From: Vreelandella jeotgali Hwa
Lineage (GTDB): Bacteria > Pseudomonadota > Gammaproteobacteria > Pseudomonadales > Halomonadaceae
Length of the DNA stretch: 64,000 bases
NCBI RefSeq assembly: GCF_000334215.1
Contig: NZ_AMQY01000011.1
Location: 124,001-188,000, forward strand
Direction of reading: 5' to 3'
The first letter of the stretch is position 1. Each line of letters opens with the position of its first letter. The translations under genes and the position numbers were made by a program. This document shows positions 1 through 8,970 of the stretch, piece after piece. Under the pieces are notes generated by a model. That model saw only the letters and a program-made list of their open reading frames with translations. It did not search any database and was not told the DNA's origin.

Positions 1-336
1 GCGCCGGTGGTGGAGCTGGCCGACGTTGCCGGCTCTACCTCGCAGCTGATCAAGGCGGCGAAGGAGCTGCCCAACAAGCAGCTGGTGGTTGCCACCGACC
101 GGGGGATTTTCTTCAAGATGCAGCAGGCGGTGCCGGACAAGACCCTGTTCGAGGCGCCCACGGCGGGCCACGGTGCGACGTGCAAAAGCTGTGCGCACTG
201 CCCCTGGATGGCGATGAACGCGCTGGATAACCTGGCGCAGGCGCTGCGTGAAGGCAGCGGCGAAATCAGCGTCGAAGAAGCGCTGCGCCAAAAAGCCCTG
301 ATACCGCTGGAGCGGATGCTCAACTTCAAGGCGTGA
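1..336 (+). CDS. nadA: Quinolinate synthase NadA, C-terminal part (5' end outside window)
   Basis: This is the last 111 codons of quinolinate synthase, which condenses iminoaspartate with dihydroxyacetone phosphate in NAD synthesis. The frame is open from base 1. The segment [13 protein letters not shown] carries the C-terminal cysteines that, in this family, help hold the oxygen-sensitive [4Fe-4S] cluster. The family is about 350 residues long, so roughly two thirds lie upstream of the window. It converges on bepA across a short gap with a stem-loop. The later NAD-pathway gene nadC is in the same window near 9 kb but is not linked to it. Confidence 0.93.
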   Translation, partial: APVVELADVAGSTSQLIKAAKELPNKQLVVATDRGIFFKMQQAVPDKTLFEAPTAGHGATCKSCAHCPWMAMNALDNLAQALREGSGEISVEEALRQKALIPLERMLNFKA

Positions 337-356
337 CGCTAATGCCTGATGCCGTG

Positions 357-376
357 CCGGCTCTTCCGAGAGCCGG
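357..376. terminator. Stem-loop between convergent nadA and bepA
   Basis: CCGGCTCT (357-364) pairs perfectly with AGAGCCGG (369-376) around a 4-nt loop. It sits between two convergent stop codons and could serve both strands. There is no clear T-run, so termination is inferred from position and stem strength. Confidence 0.5.
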
Positions 377-394
377 AGAGCCGGGTCAGGCTTC

Positions 395-1858
395 TCAGGA
401 GAACTCCTCCAGCGCGTCGCGATAGTCGATAAAGGTCTCGCGGCGTGACTTGATGCGAGCTTCAAGCGCCGGATTGTTATCGCTCTGCGCGGCGTCCAGC
501 GCAATATCCAGCTGGCGGATGCCCTTGTCGATACGCCCGGTCAGCTGCAGCTGTTCGGCTCGCGCCAGGTGACCTTCAGCCGTGTGCCCGCTGCGCCCGG
601 CGGCTTCCGAAAGCAGGGTAAAGCCCAGCGGGTATTCCGGGTGTTCGTCGGTGACGTCGCGCAATAGCCGGTAGGCGGCGCCGGGGTCGGTGCCCAGCTG
701 CGCCTGGGCCAGCGTCAGCTGCGCGGGCAGGTAGCCGGGCATCAGGCGCAGCAGCCGCTGGCTGCGGTTGATGGCGTCGTCCACCCGGCGATCGTCCAGC
801 GCAATACGCGCAGCCGACGCCGGCAGCAGCGCAAGGTCCGGATGCTGTTCGGCAAGGCGATCCAGCGTGGTCAGGGCGCTTTGCGTCCGGCCCTTGTCGG
901 CGTCGATCAGCGCCTGTAAGTAAGTGATCGCCGCGCTTTCGGCGTCGTCCTCGCGTAGCCGAGTCAGCGCTTCCTTCGGGGTGTTGTGGTGCAGGTGCTG
1001 TAGCGCCCGGGCCCGCACCATGTCGTAGAGGGTGTCGTCCTGGTAGTCATCGCTGACCTGCATCTGCGCCGAACGCGACTGGGCATCGCTCAGGCGGCTT
1101 TCGCTGACCGGGTGGCTGAGGAGAAATTCCGGCGGCGTGTCGCCCTGGAGGCGCGCCATGCGCTGCATGCCCTTGAACATGCGCACCATGTCGCCGGGCG
1201 GATAGCCGGCATCGGCCAGGGTTTGCATGCCCACCCGGTCGGCTTCCTCTTCAAAGCGCCGGGAGTAGCGCAGCTGATCCTGTAGCATGGCCGCCTGGGA
1301 GCCCATGGCGGCGGCCATACCGGCGCTGCCCGCGCCGCTGGCGGCCAGCACCATGCCGGTGAGCATGGCGGCCATGGCGGGCAGCCGGGTCTGTTCGGCG
1401 CGCTCGCGGCCCCGGGCAAAGTGGCGCTGTGAAAGGTGGCCCAGCTCGTGAGCCAGCACCGAGGCGAAGGCGCCTTCATCCGGAGCGAAGGCGTAAAGTC
1501 CGGCGTTGATGCCCATGACGCCGCCGGGCACGGCAAAGGCGTTGAGCGAGCCGTTATCCACCATCACGCTGACGGGCAGGGCGCCGCTCAGGCCGCTGTG
1601 GGGCATGAGTCGGGCAATCAGCCGGTCGAGATAATAGTGGGCGAGAGGGTCCTGCCACTGCGGTGCCTGAGCACGAAACTGGCGCAGCCAGGCGCGCCCC
1701 AGCTGCTGCTCCTGGTGGCTGGCAGCGGGTGACGCGCTGCCCAGCGTGGGCAGGTGATGGTCGCGGTTGTCGGCGCTCAGCGGCGCGCTCACGGGCAGGC
1801 TGACCGTCAGGACTATGGCGCAAAACCAGGCGCAGGGGGCGTGGCGCAGGCGTAGCAT
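395..1858 (-). CDS. bepA: M48-family periplasmic metalloprotease with TPR tail (BepA/YfgC-like)
   Basis: BepA-type proteins act in the periplasm as chaperone/proteases for outer-membrane protein assembly, notably LptD maturation. The protein has 487 residues from the ATG at 1858, chosen because GAGGA lies just upstream; a longer TTG start at 1879 has no such site. Residues 1-29 form a signal peptide. HELGH (137-141) is the zinc site, with the third ligand probably Glu205 in EADRVG. The C-terminal half is alanine/leucine-rich and fits TPR repeats. The length matches E. coli BepA (487). The gene is single, convergent with nadA and divergent from the tusA-like gene. Confidence 0.88.
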   Translation of the reverse strand: MLRLRHAPCAWFCAIVLTVSLPVSAPLSADNRDHHLPTLGSASPAASHQEQQLGRAWLRQFRAQAPQWQDPLAHYYLDRLIARLMPHSGLSGALPVSVMVDNGSLNAFAVPGGVMGINAGLYAFAPDEGAFASVLAHELGHLSQRHFARGRERAEQTRLPAMAAMLTGMVLAASGAGSAGMAAAMGSQAAMLQDQLRYSRRFEEEADRVGMQTLADAGYPPGDMVRMFKGMQRMARLQGDTPPEFLLSHPVSESRLSDAQSRSAQMQVSDDYQDDTLYDMVRARALQHLHHNTPKEALTRLREDDAESAAITYLQALIDADKGRTQSALTTLDRLAEQHPDLALLPASAARIALDDRRVDDAINRSQRLLRLMPGYLPAQLTLAQAQLGTDPGAAYRLLRDVTDEHPEYPLGFTLLSEAAGRSGHTAEGHLARAEQLQLTGRIDKGIRQLDIALDAAQSDNNPALEARIKSRRETFIDYRDALEEFS

Positions 1859-2053
1859 GGCATCCTCGCGTGTGATCAAAACCGTTGGTCAAAACGGGCG
1901 TCGAACCGGCTGTTATCCGCCGGGCAGAGGGCTGCGGCAGAACCGGGTACGTCAACAGACATTGCGCCGGTGCATGAAGTGCCGTTAAATCGTCTGCCGG
2001 TCCCCCCCAACCGACGGGTACGGGCGCTAAAGTATACGCAATCGTGCAGGCGC

Positions 2054-2095
2054 CAGTGTATGCAAGACAGTGTATGTAAGACAGTGTATGCGAGA
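2054..2095. repeat. Tandem repeat, 3 x 14 nt
   Basis: CAGTGTATGCAAGA, CAGTGTATGTAAGA and CAGTGTATGCGAGA follow each other without spacers at 2054, 2068 and 2082, with one or two differences between copies. The unit is not found at the other repeat loci in this window. Confidence 0.9.
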
Positions 2096-2175
2096 ATGCG
2101 GGGCCGGTGCATAAGGGCCGTGCTCGATCACGCTTGTCACCAGGCAGAATCGAAGAGGTGCCATGCCGGCGCCGG

Positions 2176-2218
2176 GTAACGGGAAATGCCGAATAACGCG
2201 ATATAGCGAGTAACGTGG
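2176..2218. repeat. Degenerate tandem repeat, 2 x 17 nt plus partial
   Basis: GTAACGGGAAATGCCGA (2176-2192) and ATAACGCGATATAGCGA (2193-2209) are followed by the partial unit GTAACGTGG. The array ends just before the tusA-like start codon and merges with its GGGGGT ribosome-binding stretch. Confidence 0.65.
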
Positions 2219-2225
2219 GGGTGTC

Positions 2226-2492
2226 ATGCCGAAACATACGCCGTCGGAGCCGGCAGTCGATCAGGTGCTGGATGCCTGCGGCCTTGCCTGCCCGCTGCCG
2301 CTGCTCAAGGCCCGGCAGGCGCTGCACGGTCTGGCCGGCGGGCAGCTTTTGGAAGTGCGCGCCACCGATGCCGGCTCCTGGCGCGACATGGCCTCGTTTG
2401 CCGAGCAGACCCGCCACCGGCTGGAGGCGCGCGAGCAGGTAGGCGAGGTGTATTATTACTGGATTCGCAAGGCGGAAGGGGGTGAACAATGA
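2226..2492 (+). CDS. TusA/SirA-family sulfurtransferase-like protein
   Basis: A small 88-residue cytosolic protein of the TusA (SirA/YedF) fold, whose members relay persulfide sulfur, for example to tRNA thiolation or molybdenum enzymes. The hallmark CPxP motif is present as CPLP, with the sulfur-carrying cysteine at residue 22. The next gene starts inside its stop codon (ATGA overlap), so the two are surely co-transcribed. The same pairing of a TusA-like protein with an AI-2E-type permease occurs in other gammaproteobacteria, as far as I recall. Which acceptor it serves cannot be told from sequence; paralogs such as TusA proper or YedF are alternatives. Confidence 0.85.
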   Translation: MPKHTPSEPAVDQVLDACGLACPLPLLKARQALHGLAGGQLLEVRATDAGSWRDMASFAEQTRHRLEAREQVGEVYYYWIRKAEGGEQ

Positions 2493-3643
2493 CGCTGCGC
2501 ACCCTGATCAGGGAATGGATCGACCGCTATTTCTCCGACGAGGAAGCCGTCATCCTGCTGCTGGTGCTGATTGCCGGGTTTGCCGCGGTGATCTGGTTCG
2601 GGCGGATGCTGGCGCCGTTTTTTACCGCGCTGATTGTGGCCTTTCTGCTGCAGGGCGCGGTGAATGCGCTGACGCGCCGCCACGTACCGCATCTGCTGGC
2701 GGTGGCGGTGGTCTTCCTGGCGTTTCTCGGCGCGGTGCTGGCGCTGGCGCTTATTCTACTCCCGCTGATCTGGAATCAGCTGGTGGGCCTGGTGCAGGAA
2801 ACCCCGCGCATGTTTGCCAGCGGCCAGAACTGGCTGAGCGAGCTGCAGGCACGCTATCCCAATTTGATTACCCCGGACCAGGTGCAAAGCTGGGTCGGCG
2901 CCGCCAGCCGCCAGATCAGCCAGCTGGGGCAGCGTGCGCTGTCGCTGTCGCTGGCGTCGCTGGGCAACGTCATGGCGTTGATCATCTATCTGGTGCTGGT
3001 GCCGATTCTGGTGTTTTTCATGCTCAAGGATCGCGACGCCCTGGTAGGGTTTACCCTGTCGCTGCTGCCGCGCAAGCGGACGCTGCTGTCGCGTATCTGG
3101 CAGGAAATGGACATGCAGATCGCCAACTATATTCGCGGCAAGTTCATTGAAATCATCATTATCGGCTCGGTGGCCTTCGGCACCTTCGCCTTTCTCGGCG
3201 TGCCGTACTCGGCGCTGTTGGGCGTGCTGGTCGGGCTGTCGGTGCTGGTGCCGTATATCGGTGCGGCGCTGGCGGTATTGCCGGTGGCTGCGGTGGCCGG
3301 CTTTCATTTCGGCCTGAGCGAACAGCTGGCCTATGTGCTGGTGGCCTACGGCGTGATCCAGGCGCTGGACGGCAACGTGCTGGTGCCGGTGATGTTTTCC
3401 GAGGCGGTCAACCTGCACCCGGTGTCGATTATCGTTGCGGTGCTGTTTTTTGGCGGTATCTGGGGCTTTTGGGGGGTGTTTTTTGCCATCCCGCTGGCCA
3501 CGCTGCTCAAGGCGCTGGTGTACGCCTGGCCCCGGGGTATCCAGCAGCGTGACGAGCGCCTGGCGCAACAGCAGGAAGCCGCCGAGGCGCAACATCCGGA
3601 TGCACAGGGCTCGGAAGTACAGCACCCGGAAGGCGGCGCCTGA
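2489..3643 (+). CDS. perM: AI-2E family transporter (PerM-like permease)
   Basis: A 384-residue polytopic inner-membrane protein of the PerM/AI-2E exporter family. Hydrophobic segments cluster at about residues 18-80, at 150-180 and between 210 and 340, giving roughly 7-8 helices. The basic segment around PRKRTLLSR before the second helix cluster, and the glycine-rich LLGVLVGLSVLVPYIGA stretch, are typical of the family. Members have been linked to AI-2 export, permease-like functions and Na+/H+ antiport in halophiles, so the substrate is open. The C-terminal 40 residues are hydrophilic and rich in Gln, Glu and Ala. It overlaps the tusA-like gene by 4 nt. Confidence 0.85.
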   Translation: MTLRTLIREWIDRYFSDEEAVILLLVLIAGFAAVIWFGRMLAPFFTALIVAFLLQGAVNALTRRHVPHLLAVAVVFLAFLGAVLALALILLPLIWNQLVGLVQETPRMFASGQNWLSELQARYPNLITPDQVQSWVGAASRQISQLGQRALSLSLASLGNVMALIIYLVLVPILVFFMLKDRDALVGFTLSLLPRKRTLLSRIWQEMDMQIANYIRGKFIEIIIIGSVAFGTFAFLGVPYSALLGVLVGLSVLVPYIGAALAVLPVAAVAGFHFGLSEQLAYVLVAYGVIQALDGNVLVPVMFSEAVNLHPVSIIVAVLFFGGIWGFWGVFFAIPLATLLKALVYAWPRGIQQRDERLAQQQEAAEAQHPDAQGSEVQHPEGGA

Positions 3644-3673
3644 ATCGCACGCCGCCCGGTCGCTTTCCTGCCG

Positions 3674-4150
3674 TCAGCCGTCAGCGTTCAGCTCTTCGGC
3701 GGCGGCCAGCACCTCGTCAACGTGGCCCGGCACCTTGACGCCGCGCCACTCCCGGGCCAGCTTGCCCTCGGCGTCGATCAGAAAGGTGCTGCGCTCGATG
3801 CCCTGGTGCTCCTTGCCGTACATCTTCTTGAGTTTGATGACGTCAAAGATCCCGCACAGGGTCTCATCCTTGTCGGAAATCAGCGCGAAATTGAAGTCCT
3901 GATTGGCCTTGAAGTTTTCCTGGGCGCGCAGACCGTCCCGGGAGACGCCCAGAATCACGGTGTTGGCGGCGTCAAAGGCCGGCTTGCGGTCGCGGAAATC
4001 GCCGCCTTCGGTGGTGCAGCCGGGCGTACTCGCCTTCGGGTAGAAATACACCACGACCTGCTGGCCGCGAAAGTCCGACAGGGTCACGGTGGTGTCGCCG
4101 GTCGCGGTGGCAGAAAAGTCTTCAACGGGTTGGCCGATGGCAACGCTCAT
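3674..4150 (-). CDS. bcp: Thioredoxin-dependent thiol peroxidase Bcp (PrxQ type)
   Basis: A cytosolic peroxiredoxin that reduces hydrogen and organic peroxides. It has 158 residues, the usual length. The peroxidatic cysteine is Cys45 in ASTPGCTTEG. The resolving cysteine found five residues later in many PrxQ proteins is absent (Gly50); Cys99 in ETLCGIF is the only other cysteine, so a 1-Cys mechanism or an unusual disulfide is possible. The ATG at 4150 follows AAGGAG with an 8-nt spacer. It converges on perM, and dapA is divergent; bcp beside dapA is a common gammaproteobacterial arrangement. Confidence 0.93.
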   Translation of the reverse strand: MSVAIGQPVEDFSATATGDTTVTLSDFRGQQVVVYFYPKASTPGCTTEGGDFRDRKPAFDAANTVILGVSRDGLRAQENFKANQDFNFALISDKDETLCGIFDVIKLKKMYGKEHQGIERSTFLIDAEGKLAREWRGVKVPGHVDEVLAAAEELNADG

Positions 4151-4488
4151 GTAAAAGCTCCTTGAGGATCAATAAGCCGAGGGAGAAAATAACGGTCGGA
4201 AAGGACCGTCAAGCGGAAAAGACGCGGGTCTGACGGTGAAAGGGCCGGGGCGCCGACACCCCGATTACACGCAAGCGGCGGGCCCGTGTCAAAAAATCGG
4301 CCGTGAAACGCCACTCGCTGCGCTTTGCGCTGTACAGCCTTTTATCGCCTGAGTACCATTTGTTATCTGTGGAACCGCAAGGCGTTAACCAGGGCGCCAT
4401 CGCGGCTCCCTGAACCCCGTGTGTGCGTACGCTTGTCTGTTCGAGCGGCGCGTTTCCACCCCTATCTGTGTGTATGAGGTACAAGCGG
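4151..4488. other. Intergenic region between bcp and dapA
   Basis: This 338-nt divergent region must hold the promoters of bcp and dapA. GAGGT at 4476-4480 is the dapA ribosome-binding site. I find no convincing promoter pair, repeat or coding frame. Confidence 0.5.
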
Positions 4489-5379
4489 ATGATCACTGGC
4501 AGCATTGTCGCTCTGGCGACACCGATGAAAGTCAATGGCGATATCGACTGGGATGCGCTGCGTCGCCTGGTGAACTTCCATCTCGATCATGGCACCGATG
4601 CCATTGTAGCCGCCGGCACCACCGGTGAGCCTACCACCATGTCGTTTGCCGAGCACTTTGATGTGATTCGCACCGTGGTGGAGCAGGTGAACGGGCGCAT
4701 CCCGGTGATTGCCGGCACCGGCGCCAACGCCACGTCCGAAGCCGTGGAGCTGGCGCGCTATGCCAGCGAAGTCGGCGCGGATTACTGCCTGTCAGTGTGC
4801 CCCTATTACAACAAGCCCACCCAGGAAGGCCTCTACCAGCATTTCAAGGCCGTGGCCGAGGGCAGCAAGCTGCCGGTTATCCTGTATAACGTGCCGGGCC
4901 GTACCTGCTCCGACCTCTACAACGAAACCGTGATGCGCCTGGCGGACGTTGACAACATCGTCGGCCTCAAGGATGCCACGGGCAACCTGGAGCGCGGCGA
5001 GGACCTGATCGCGCGGCTCAAGGGCAGCGGCTTCATGCTGTACTCCGGCGACGACGGCACGGCCTGCGACTTCATGCTGATGGGCGGTCACGGGGATATT
5101 TCGGTCACCGCCAACGTCGCTCCCGGCGCCATGCACGAGCTGTGCACCGCTGCGGTGGCCGGCGATACGGAAACCGCCCACTCGATCAACACGCGGCTGA
5201 TGCCGCTGCACACCAATCTGGGTATCGAGGCCAACCCGATTCCGGTCAAGTGGTCGCTCAATCGCATGGGCTACGCCGAGGCCGGGGTGCGCCTGCCGCT
5301 GACCTGGCTGTCGGAAAAGTATCACGCCACGATCAGCGAAGCGCTGCAGCTGGCCGGGGTTGTGGAAGATCAGGCCTGA
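4489..5379 (+). CDS. dapA: 4-hydroxy-tetrahydrodipicolinate synthase
   Basis: DapA condenses pyruvate with aspartate semialdehyde, the first committed step to diaminopimelate and lysine. The protein has 296 residues from the ATG at 4489, chosen because GAGGT lies 8 nt upstream and the product begins with the usual MxTGSIVAL; the frame is open further upstream. All key residues align at canonical positions: Thr44 and Thr45 in GTTGEP, Tyr107, Tyr133, Arg138 and Schiff-base Lys161 in GLKDATG. It is followed by bamC and purC, a conserved gammaproteobacterial order. Feedback inhibition by lysine is known for the family; the residues were not examined. Confidence 0.97.
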   Translation: MITGSIVALATPMKVNGDIDWDALRRLVNFHLDHGTDAIVAAGTTGEPTTMSFAEHFDVIRTVVEQVNGRIPVIAGTGANATSEAVELARYASEVGADYCLSVCPYYNKPTQEGLYQHFKAVAEGSKLPVILYNVPGRTCSDLYNETVMRLADVDNIVGLKDATGNLERGEDLIARLKGSGFMLYSGDDGTACDFMLMGGHGDISVTANVAPGAMHELCTAAVAGDTETAHSINTRLMPLHTNLGIEANPIPVKWSLNRMGYAEAGVRLPLTWLSEKYHATISEALQLAGVVEDQA

Positions 5380-5447
5380 ACAGCCGGGTTGGCGCCCTGC
5401 TCTGACATACGCCCCACGGAATTTGCTCAACGGATTAAGGTGGCTGG

Positions 5448-6413
5448 ATGAACCCTGCGCTTAAATGGATACCCCTGACACTGGCCGGCGCCCTGGCGCT
5501 TGCCGGCTGCGCCCGGGATGGTTTTTATGATGACCGCAACACCGACTATGTTGAGCCGTCGCCGGCGCCGCCGCTGGCCCTGCCCGATACGCGCGACCCG
5601 TCACGCTACCGCAATGCGCTGCCCATGCCCGGCGGCGGCGATCAGTCGGCGCCGCCCGAGGAACCGGTGGAAGCCCATGCGCCACGCGCTCTGACGGTAG
5701 CCAGCGGGCTCGACGAAGACTACGTCACCACCCGGCAGATCAACGATCAGCGCTGGCTGGTGGTGGCCGAAGACGCCGCCGGCGTGTGGCCGCAGCTGGA
5801 GCGTTTTGCCCGCACCCGGGCCGGGGGTATCGAGCGTAGCCGGCCCGCGCGCGGGGTGCTGGAAACACCCGATGCCACGCTGCAGCTCAAGACTGCCGTG
5901 CGTAACGGCACCAGCGAGGTACACTGCCGGCAGGGGGAACAGCCGTCGTCGCGCTGTTTGACCCGCCTGGCCGAGTATCTCAAGACCGGCCAGCGCTCGG
6001 CGAATACGCTGTCCTCGCTGAATGCCCAGCGCGATAACGAGGATAGCGCCGTGCAGCTCAGGCAAAACGGCGACGACGTCAGCGTGAGTATTCCCTATTC
6101 GGCCGACCGTGCCTGGGCCGAAATCGACCACTATCTGGGGCGTGACTTCAGCCAGCCGGACAAGCGTGAGCAACTCGGCAGCGATCCTGACGCGCATACC
6201 TTCACGGTGGACTACCGCACGCTGGAAAATCGCCGGCGGGGCGTGTTTGCCAACCTGAATCCCTTTGCCCATCACGGCACGCAAAAGGTGCGGCTGGTGC
6301 TCGACGCTCGCGGCGGGCAGAGCCGCCTGAAAGCCGAGAGTGCCGACGGGCAGTCGCTCGGTGCCGACTCTCAACGGGAGCTGCTGGAGCGCATTTCCGG
6401 CTATTTACGCTAA
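5448..6413 (+). CDS. bamC: Outer membrane assembly lipoprotein BamC
   Basis: A lipoprotein of the BAM complex that inserts beta-barrel proteins in the outer membrane. It has 321 residues, with a lipoprotein signal peptide ending in the lipobox LAGC (Cys21). A long proline- and aspartate-rich unstructured stretch follows (about 22-75), then two helix-grip domains (about 85-190 and 205-320). The N-terminal stretch corresponds to the BamC segment that binds BamD. It sits between dapA and purC as in E. coli; AAGGTGG lies upstream of the ATG. Sequence conservation in this family is low, so gene order is strong support. Confidence 0.9.
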   Translation: MNPALKWIPLTLAGALALAGCARDGFYDDRNTDYVEPSPAPPLALPDTRDPSRYRNALPMPGGGDQSAPPEEPVEAHAPRALTVASGLDEDYVTTRQINDQRWLVVAEDAAGVWPQLERFARTRAGGIERSRPARGVLETPDATLQLKTAVRNGTSEVHCRQGEQPSSRCLTRLAEYLKTGQRSANTLSSLNAQRDNEDSAVQLRQNGDDVSVSIPYSADRAWAEIDHYLGRDFSQPDKREQLGSDPDAHTFTVDYRTLENRRRGVFANLNPFAHHGTQKVRLVLDARGGQSRLKAESADGQSLGADSQRELLERISGYLR

Positions 6414-6483
6414 GATTCAACCATCCGGCCGTGTCGATGCGTGGGTGTCGGCACGGCCTGCATTTGACCGCATGGGAGCGACC

Positions 6484-7215
6484 ATGGAGAAGCGTCAGGA
6501 ACTTTACGCCGGCAAGGCGAAGTCCGTTTATACCACTGAAGCGCCGGACCGGCTGGTGCTTGAATTCCGCGACGATACCAGCGCCTTCGACGGCAAGCGC
6601 AAGGAAGCGCTGGCGCGCAAGGGCATGGTCAACAACGTATTCAATGCCTTCATCATGGAGCGCCTGGAAGACGCCGGCATTCCCACCCACTTTGACAAGC
6701 GCCTGTCGGCTACCGAAAGCCTGGTCAAAAAAATGCAGATGATCCCGGTGGAGTGCGTGGTACGCAACATTGCCACTGGCGGGCTGGTCAAGCGGCTGGG
6801 CGTGGAAGAGGGCATTCCCCTGACGCCGCCGACGTTCGAGCTGTTTCTGAAAGACGACGAGCGCGGCGATCCGATAATCAACGAATCGCTGGCCGACACC
6901 TTCGGCTGGGCCACACGCGAGCAGCTCGGCAAGATGCAGGAGCTGACCTTCAAGGTCAATCACGTGCTCAAGCAGCTGTTTGCCCAGGGCGACATGCTGC
7001 TGGTGGATTACAAGCTGGAGTTTGGTCTGTATGACGGCCAGGTAATTCTCGGCGACGAGTTTTCGCCGGACGGCTGCCGGCTGTGGGATGCCAACACCCG
7101 GGAGAAACTCGACAAGGATCGCTTTCGCCAGGGGCTGGGCGGCGTCATCGAAGCCTACGAAGAGGTCGCGCGGCGCCTTGGCGTGGTGCTGCCCGAGGGT
7201 GATACCGACGCCTGA
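6484..7215 (+). CDS. purC: SAICAR synthetase (phosphoribosylaminoimidazole-succinocarboxamide synthase)
   Basis: PurC joins aspartate to CAIR using ATP in purine synthesis. The protein has 243 residues from the ATG at 6484, preceded by GGGAG; an in-frame ATG 12 nt upstream is less consistent with the family N-terminus (xxKRQELYxGKAKxVY). Recognisable segments are YAGKAKSVY (ATP loop), [25 protein letters not shown] and LVDYKLEFG. The length is standard for the bacterial monofunctional enzyme. It ends the dapA-bamC-purC cluster and converges on trmO 35 nt later. Confidence 0.97.
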   Translation: MEKRQELYAGKAKSVYTTEAPDRLVLEFRDDTSAFDGKRKEALARKGMVNNVFNAFIMERLEDAGIPTHFDKRLSATESLVKKMQMIPVECVVRNIATGGLVKRLGVEEGIPLTPPTFELFLKDDERGDPIINESLADTFGWATREQLGKMQELTFKVNHVLKQLFAQGDMLLVDYKLEFGLYDGQVILGDEFSPDGCRLWDANTREKLDKDRFRQGLGGVIEAYEEVARRLGVVLPEGDTDA

Positions 7216-7250
7216 TCGCGCGGGCTACTGCGGAGTCGCCGCCCCGCCGG

Positions 7251-8024
7251 CTAGGAGCCGGCGGCGGCTGACCGGATGGCGACCACGGCCATGAGGGTCG
7301 CCGCGCCTTCCTGCTCCTGCGCCTTGAACGACACATCCACATCGCGCAGGCGCACGCCGTAAACGCGCTCCGGCGCCCGGCGGCCGCGCTGGTAGGCCGG
7401 CCGCGGGTCCTGACGCAATACCTGTTCGATGAGTGCCTTCAGCGAATCGCCGTCCCGACGCCGGTCGAGGGTGGCGCAGGCGTCGGGATAAAACACCACC
7501 GGCAGGGCGTCCGGCGGAGCCGGGGCAAAGCCGGCTGTGGCGTCCGGGCGCGCTTCCACCCAGGGCAGGTAGGGCTTGATGTCGACCACTGGCGTTCCGT
7601 CCACGAGGTCGCAGCCGCCCAGCTCAAGCCTGGCGCCGCCCTCGGTGGCGATCCCTTCCAGCGTCACCAGCGATAGCCCCAGGCGGTTCGGCCGGTTGGG
7701 GCTGCGGCTGGCAAAGACGCCTACCTTCTGATTGCCGCCCAGCCGCGGCGGGCGTACCAGTGGGGTAAAGCGTCCGTCGGCTGCCGGCGTCCGGTGGAAG
7801 ATGAAGGTTAGCCAGAGGTGGCTGAACGCGGACAGGCCGCGCACCGCCAGCGGGTCGTTGTACGGCGGGGTGAGGATCAACGTGGCCCGGGCGGCCGGTG
7901 CCAGCCCCGGTTGACGCGGCACGCCAAACCTGTCCGGGTAGTCGCTGTGGATCACGCCCAGCGGTTCCAGCTGCCAGCGGTGGGCATCGGGTGGCGAGTC
8001 GGGCGGGTATGAAGCATCATGCAT
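7251..8024 (-). CDS. trmO: tRNA (N6-threonylcarbamoyladenosine37-N6)-methyltransferase TrmO
   Basis: TrmO (TsaA/YaeB) uses S-adenosylmethionine to methylate t6A37 in certain threonine tRNAs. The protein has 257 residues from the ATG at 8024. Family hallmarks are LEPLGVIHSDY near the N-terminus, LSAFSHLWLTFIFH, GVFASRSPNRPNRLGLS (the SAM-site signature) and VDIKPYLPW. The C-terminal part matches the extra domain of YaeB-type proteins. The start is the first plausible ATG, but its ribosome-binding site is weak; an upstream in-frame TTG at 8090 would add 22 hydrophilic residues. The window also holds tsaB, which acts earlier on the same modification, but the genes are not linked. Confidence 0.92.
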   Translation of the reverse strand: MHDASYPPDSPPDAHRWQLEPLGVIHSDYPDRFGVPRQPGLAPAARATLILTPPYNDPLAVRGLSAFSHLWLTFIFHRTPAADGRFTPLVRPPRLGGNQKVGVFASRSPNRPNRLGLSLVTLEGIATEGGARLELGGCDLVDGTPVVDIKPYLPWVEARPDATAGFAPAPPDALPVVFYPDACATLDRRRDGDSLKALIEQVLRQDPRPAYQRGRRAPERVYGVRLRDVDVSFKAQEQEGAATLMAVVAIRSAAAGS

Positions 8025-8326
8025 GGGGCGGTCGTCCTGGGATCGGTCGTTCTCGACCCGGTGGTCGAGGTGGCTACTTATAAGCTGCAAATGGAAAGCA
8101 GGGCTGAGTCGGGCATATTGCTGTTAGCTTCAATCCGCGAGCCGTCAACAGGTCGGCGAGGGGGCGCTATCAATCCCTCCCTGGACGCTATCTACGCCAT
8201 CCCTGGCGTAGAACCCCCTCTTCGACCTGTCCCCGGCTCTTCGGATATAGCCCTGAAGGTAGAGTGACGCAGGGTGAAAAAGGCGGCCTCATACCCCTGG
8301 CCGTCTGTCGACCCAATGAGGTAATC
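8025..8326. other. Intergenic region upstream of trmO and the GNAT gene
   Basis: This 302-nt divergent region is dominated by the nested inverted repeat at 8148-8230. The 3' part holds the GNAT ribosome-binding site (GAGGT at 8318-8322). I see no other gene. Confidence 0.5.
8148..8230. repeat. Nested inverted repeat, possible dispersed intergenic element
   Basis: The outer arms are ACAGGTCGGCGAGGGGG (8148-8164) and its complement CCCCCTCTTCGACCTGT (8214-8230), 15 of 17 positions paired. Inside lies a perfect hairpin, CTACGCCA (8192-8199) with TGGCGTAG (8204-8211) and loop TCCC. The two-level structure resembles REP/BIME- or MITE-like elements. Only one copy is visible here, so dispersal is inferred. 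Confidence 0.6.
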
Positions 8327-8851
8327 ATGACGCAACAGAGCGCATCGGCGCATGAAAAAGCGCCGCGAATCCTGTATCGCGAGGCGCGGGTTCAGGATGC
8401 CGCCGATCAGGCCGAGGTGTTTTACCACGCGGTGATGCAGGGGGCGGCGCAGCATTATTCGCTCACCCAACGCCGCGCCTGGGCCAGTGTGCTGCCCCGG
8501 GAGGCCAGCGCCTGGGCGGTTCGCCACTCGCTTTATACCACCCTGGTGGCCGTTTGTGACGGCCGCTGCGTGGGCTTTCTGGAGCTGGACGTGGCGGATG
8601 CCCGGGTAGAGACGCTGTACGTCTGGCCGTCGCTGAGCGGGCGGGGTATCGGCACCACGCTGCTGATCCACGCCGAGCGTCTGCTGCTGGAGCAGGGCAG
8701 CGGCACTATCGCGATCGAGGCCAGCGAGATGCTGGTTGAACGGCTTGAGCGGCGCGGCTGGGAGAACCTGGGAGAGCAGTGGGTCGAGCGCGGGGGCGAG
8801 TCGCTCAGGCGCTACCGGCTGCGTAAATGCCTCAACGCCGTCGAAACCTGA
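8327..8851 (+). CDS. GNAT-family N-acetyltransferase
   Basis: A 174-residue single-domain acetyltransferase of the GNAT superfamily. The acetyl-CoA-binding motif A is visible as GRGIGTTLL after the strand VETLYVWPS, with a YR-rich C-terminal strand. The start at 8327 is chosen because GAGGT lies 4 nt upstream; the frame is open upstream to 8264. The final GWENLGEQWVERGGESLRRYRL is typical of small-molecule or unknown-substrate acetyltransferases. The substrate cannot be named. It converges on nadC; a short hairpin follows the stop codon. Confidence 0.8.
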   Translation: MTQQSASAHEKAPRILYREARVQDAADQAEVFYHAVMQGAAQHYSLTQRRAWASVLPREASAWAVRHSLYTTLVAVCDGRCVGFLELDVADARVETLYVWPSLSGRGIGTTLLIHAERLLLEQGSGTIAIEASEMLVERLERRGWENLGEQWVERGGESLRRYRLRKCLNAVET

Positions 8852-8866
8852 GCCCGGCGTCCGGGC
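8852..8866 (+). terminator. Hairpin directly after the GNAT stop codon
   Basis: GCCCGG (8852-8857) and CCGGGC (8861-8866) flank a 3-nt loop and begin at the base after the stop codon. A short ATGGTTTAA follows rather than a T-run, so this is a weak terminator candidate. Confidence 0.45.
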
Positions 8867-8896
8867 ATGGTTTAACCCGCTCTATGCTGTTCCTCT

Positions 8897-8934
8897 ATCC
8901 TTACCTTTCTCTTCCATCCTCACCTTTCTCTTCT
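8897..8934. repeat. Tandem repeat, 2 x 19 nt, pyrimidine-rich
   Basis: ATCCTTACCTTTCTCTTCC (8897-8915) and ATCCTCACCTTTCTCTTCT (8916-8934) differ at 2 of 19 positions. They lie between the convergent GNAT gene and nadC, within a wider C/T-rich tract to about 8990. Confidence 0.85.
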
Positions 8935-8970
8935 ATCGTCTCCTCCCCCGCTATCCATGTCTTTTCCCTG

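Larger units (their letters stand above)
1859..2225. other. Intergenic region between bepA and the tusA-like gene
   Basis: This 367-nt divergent region must hold the promoters of both flanking genes, but I cannot place a convincing -35/-10 pair. Its second half holds two separate short tandem repeats (2054-2095 and 2176-2218). I see no credible coding frame. Confidence 0.6.
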
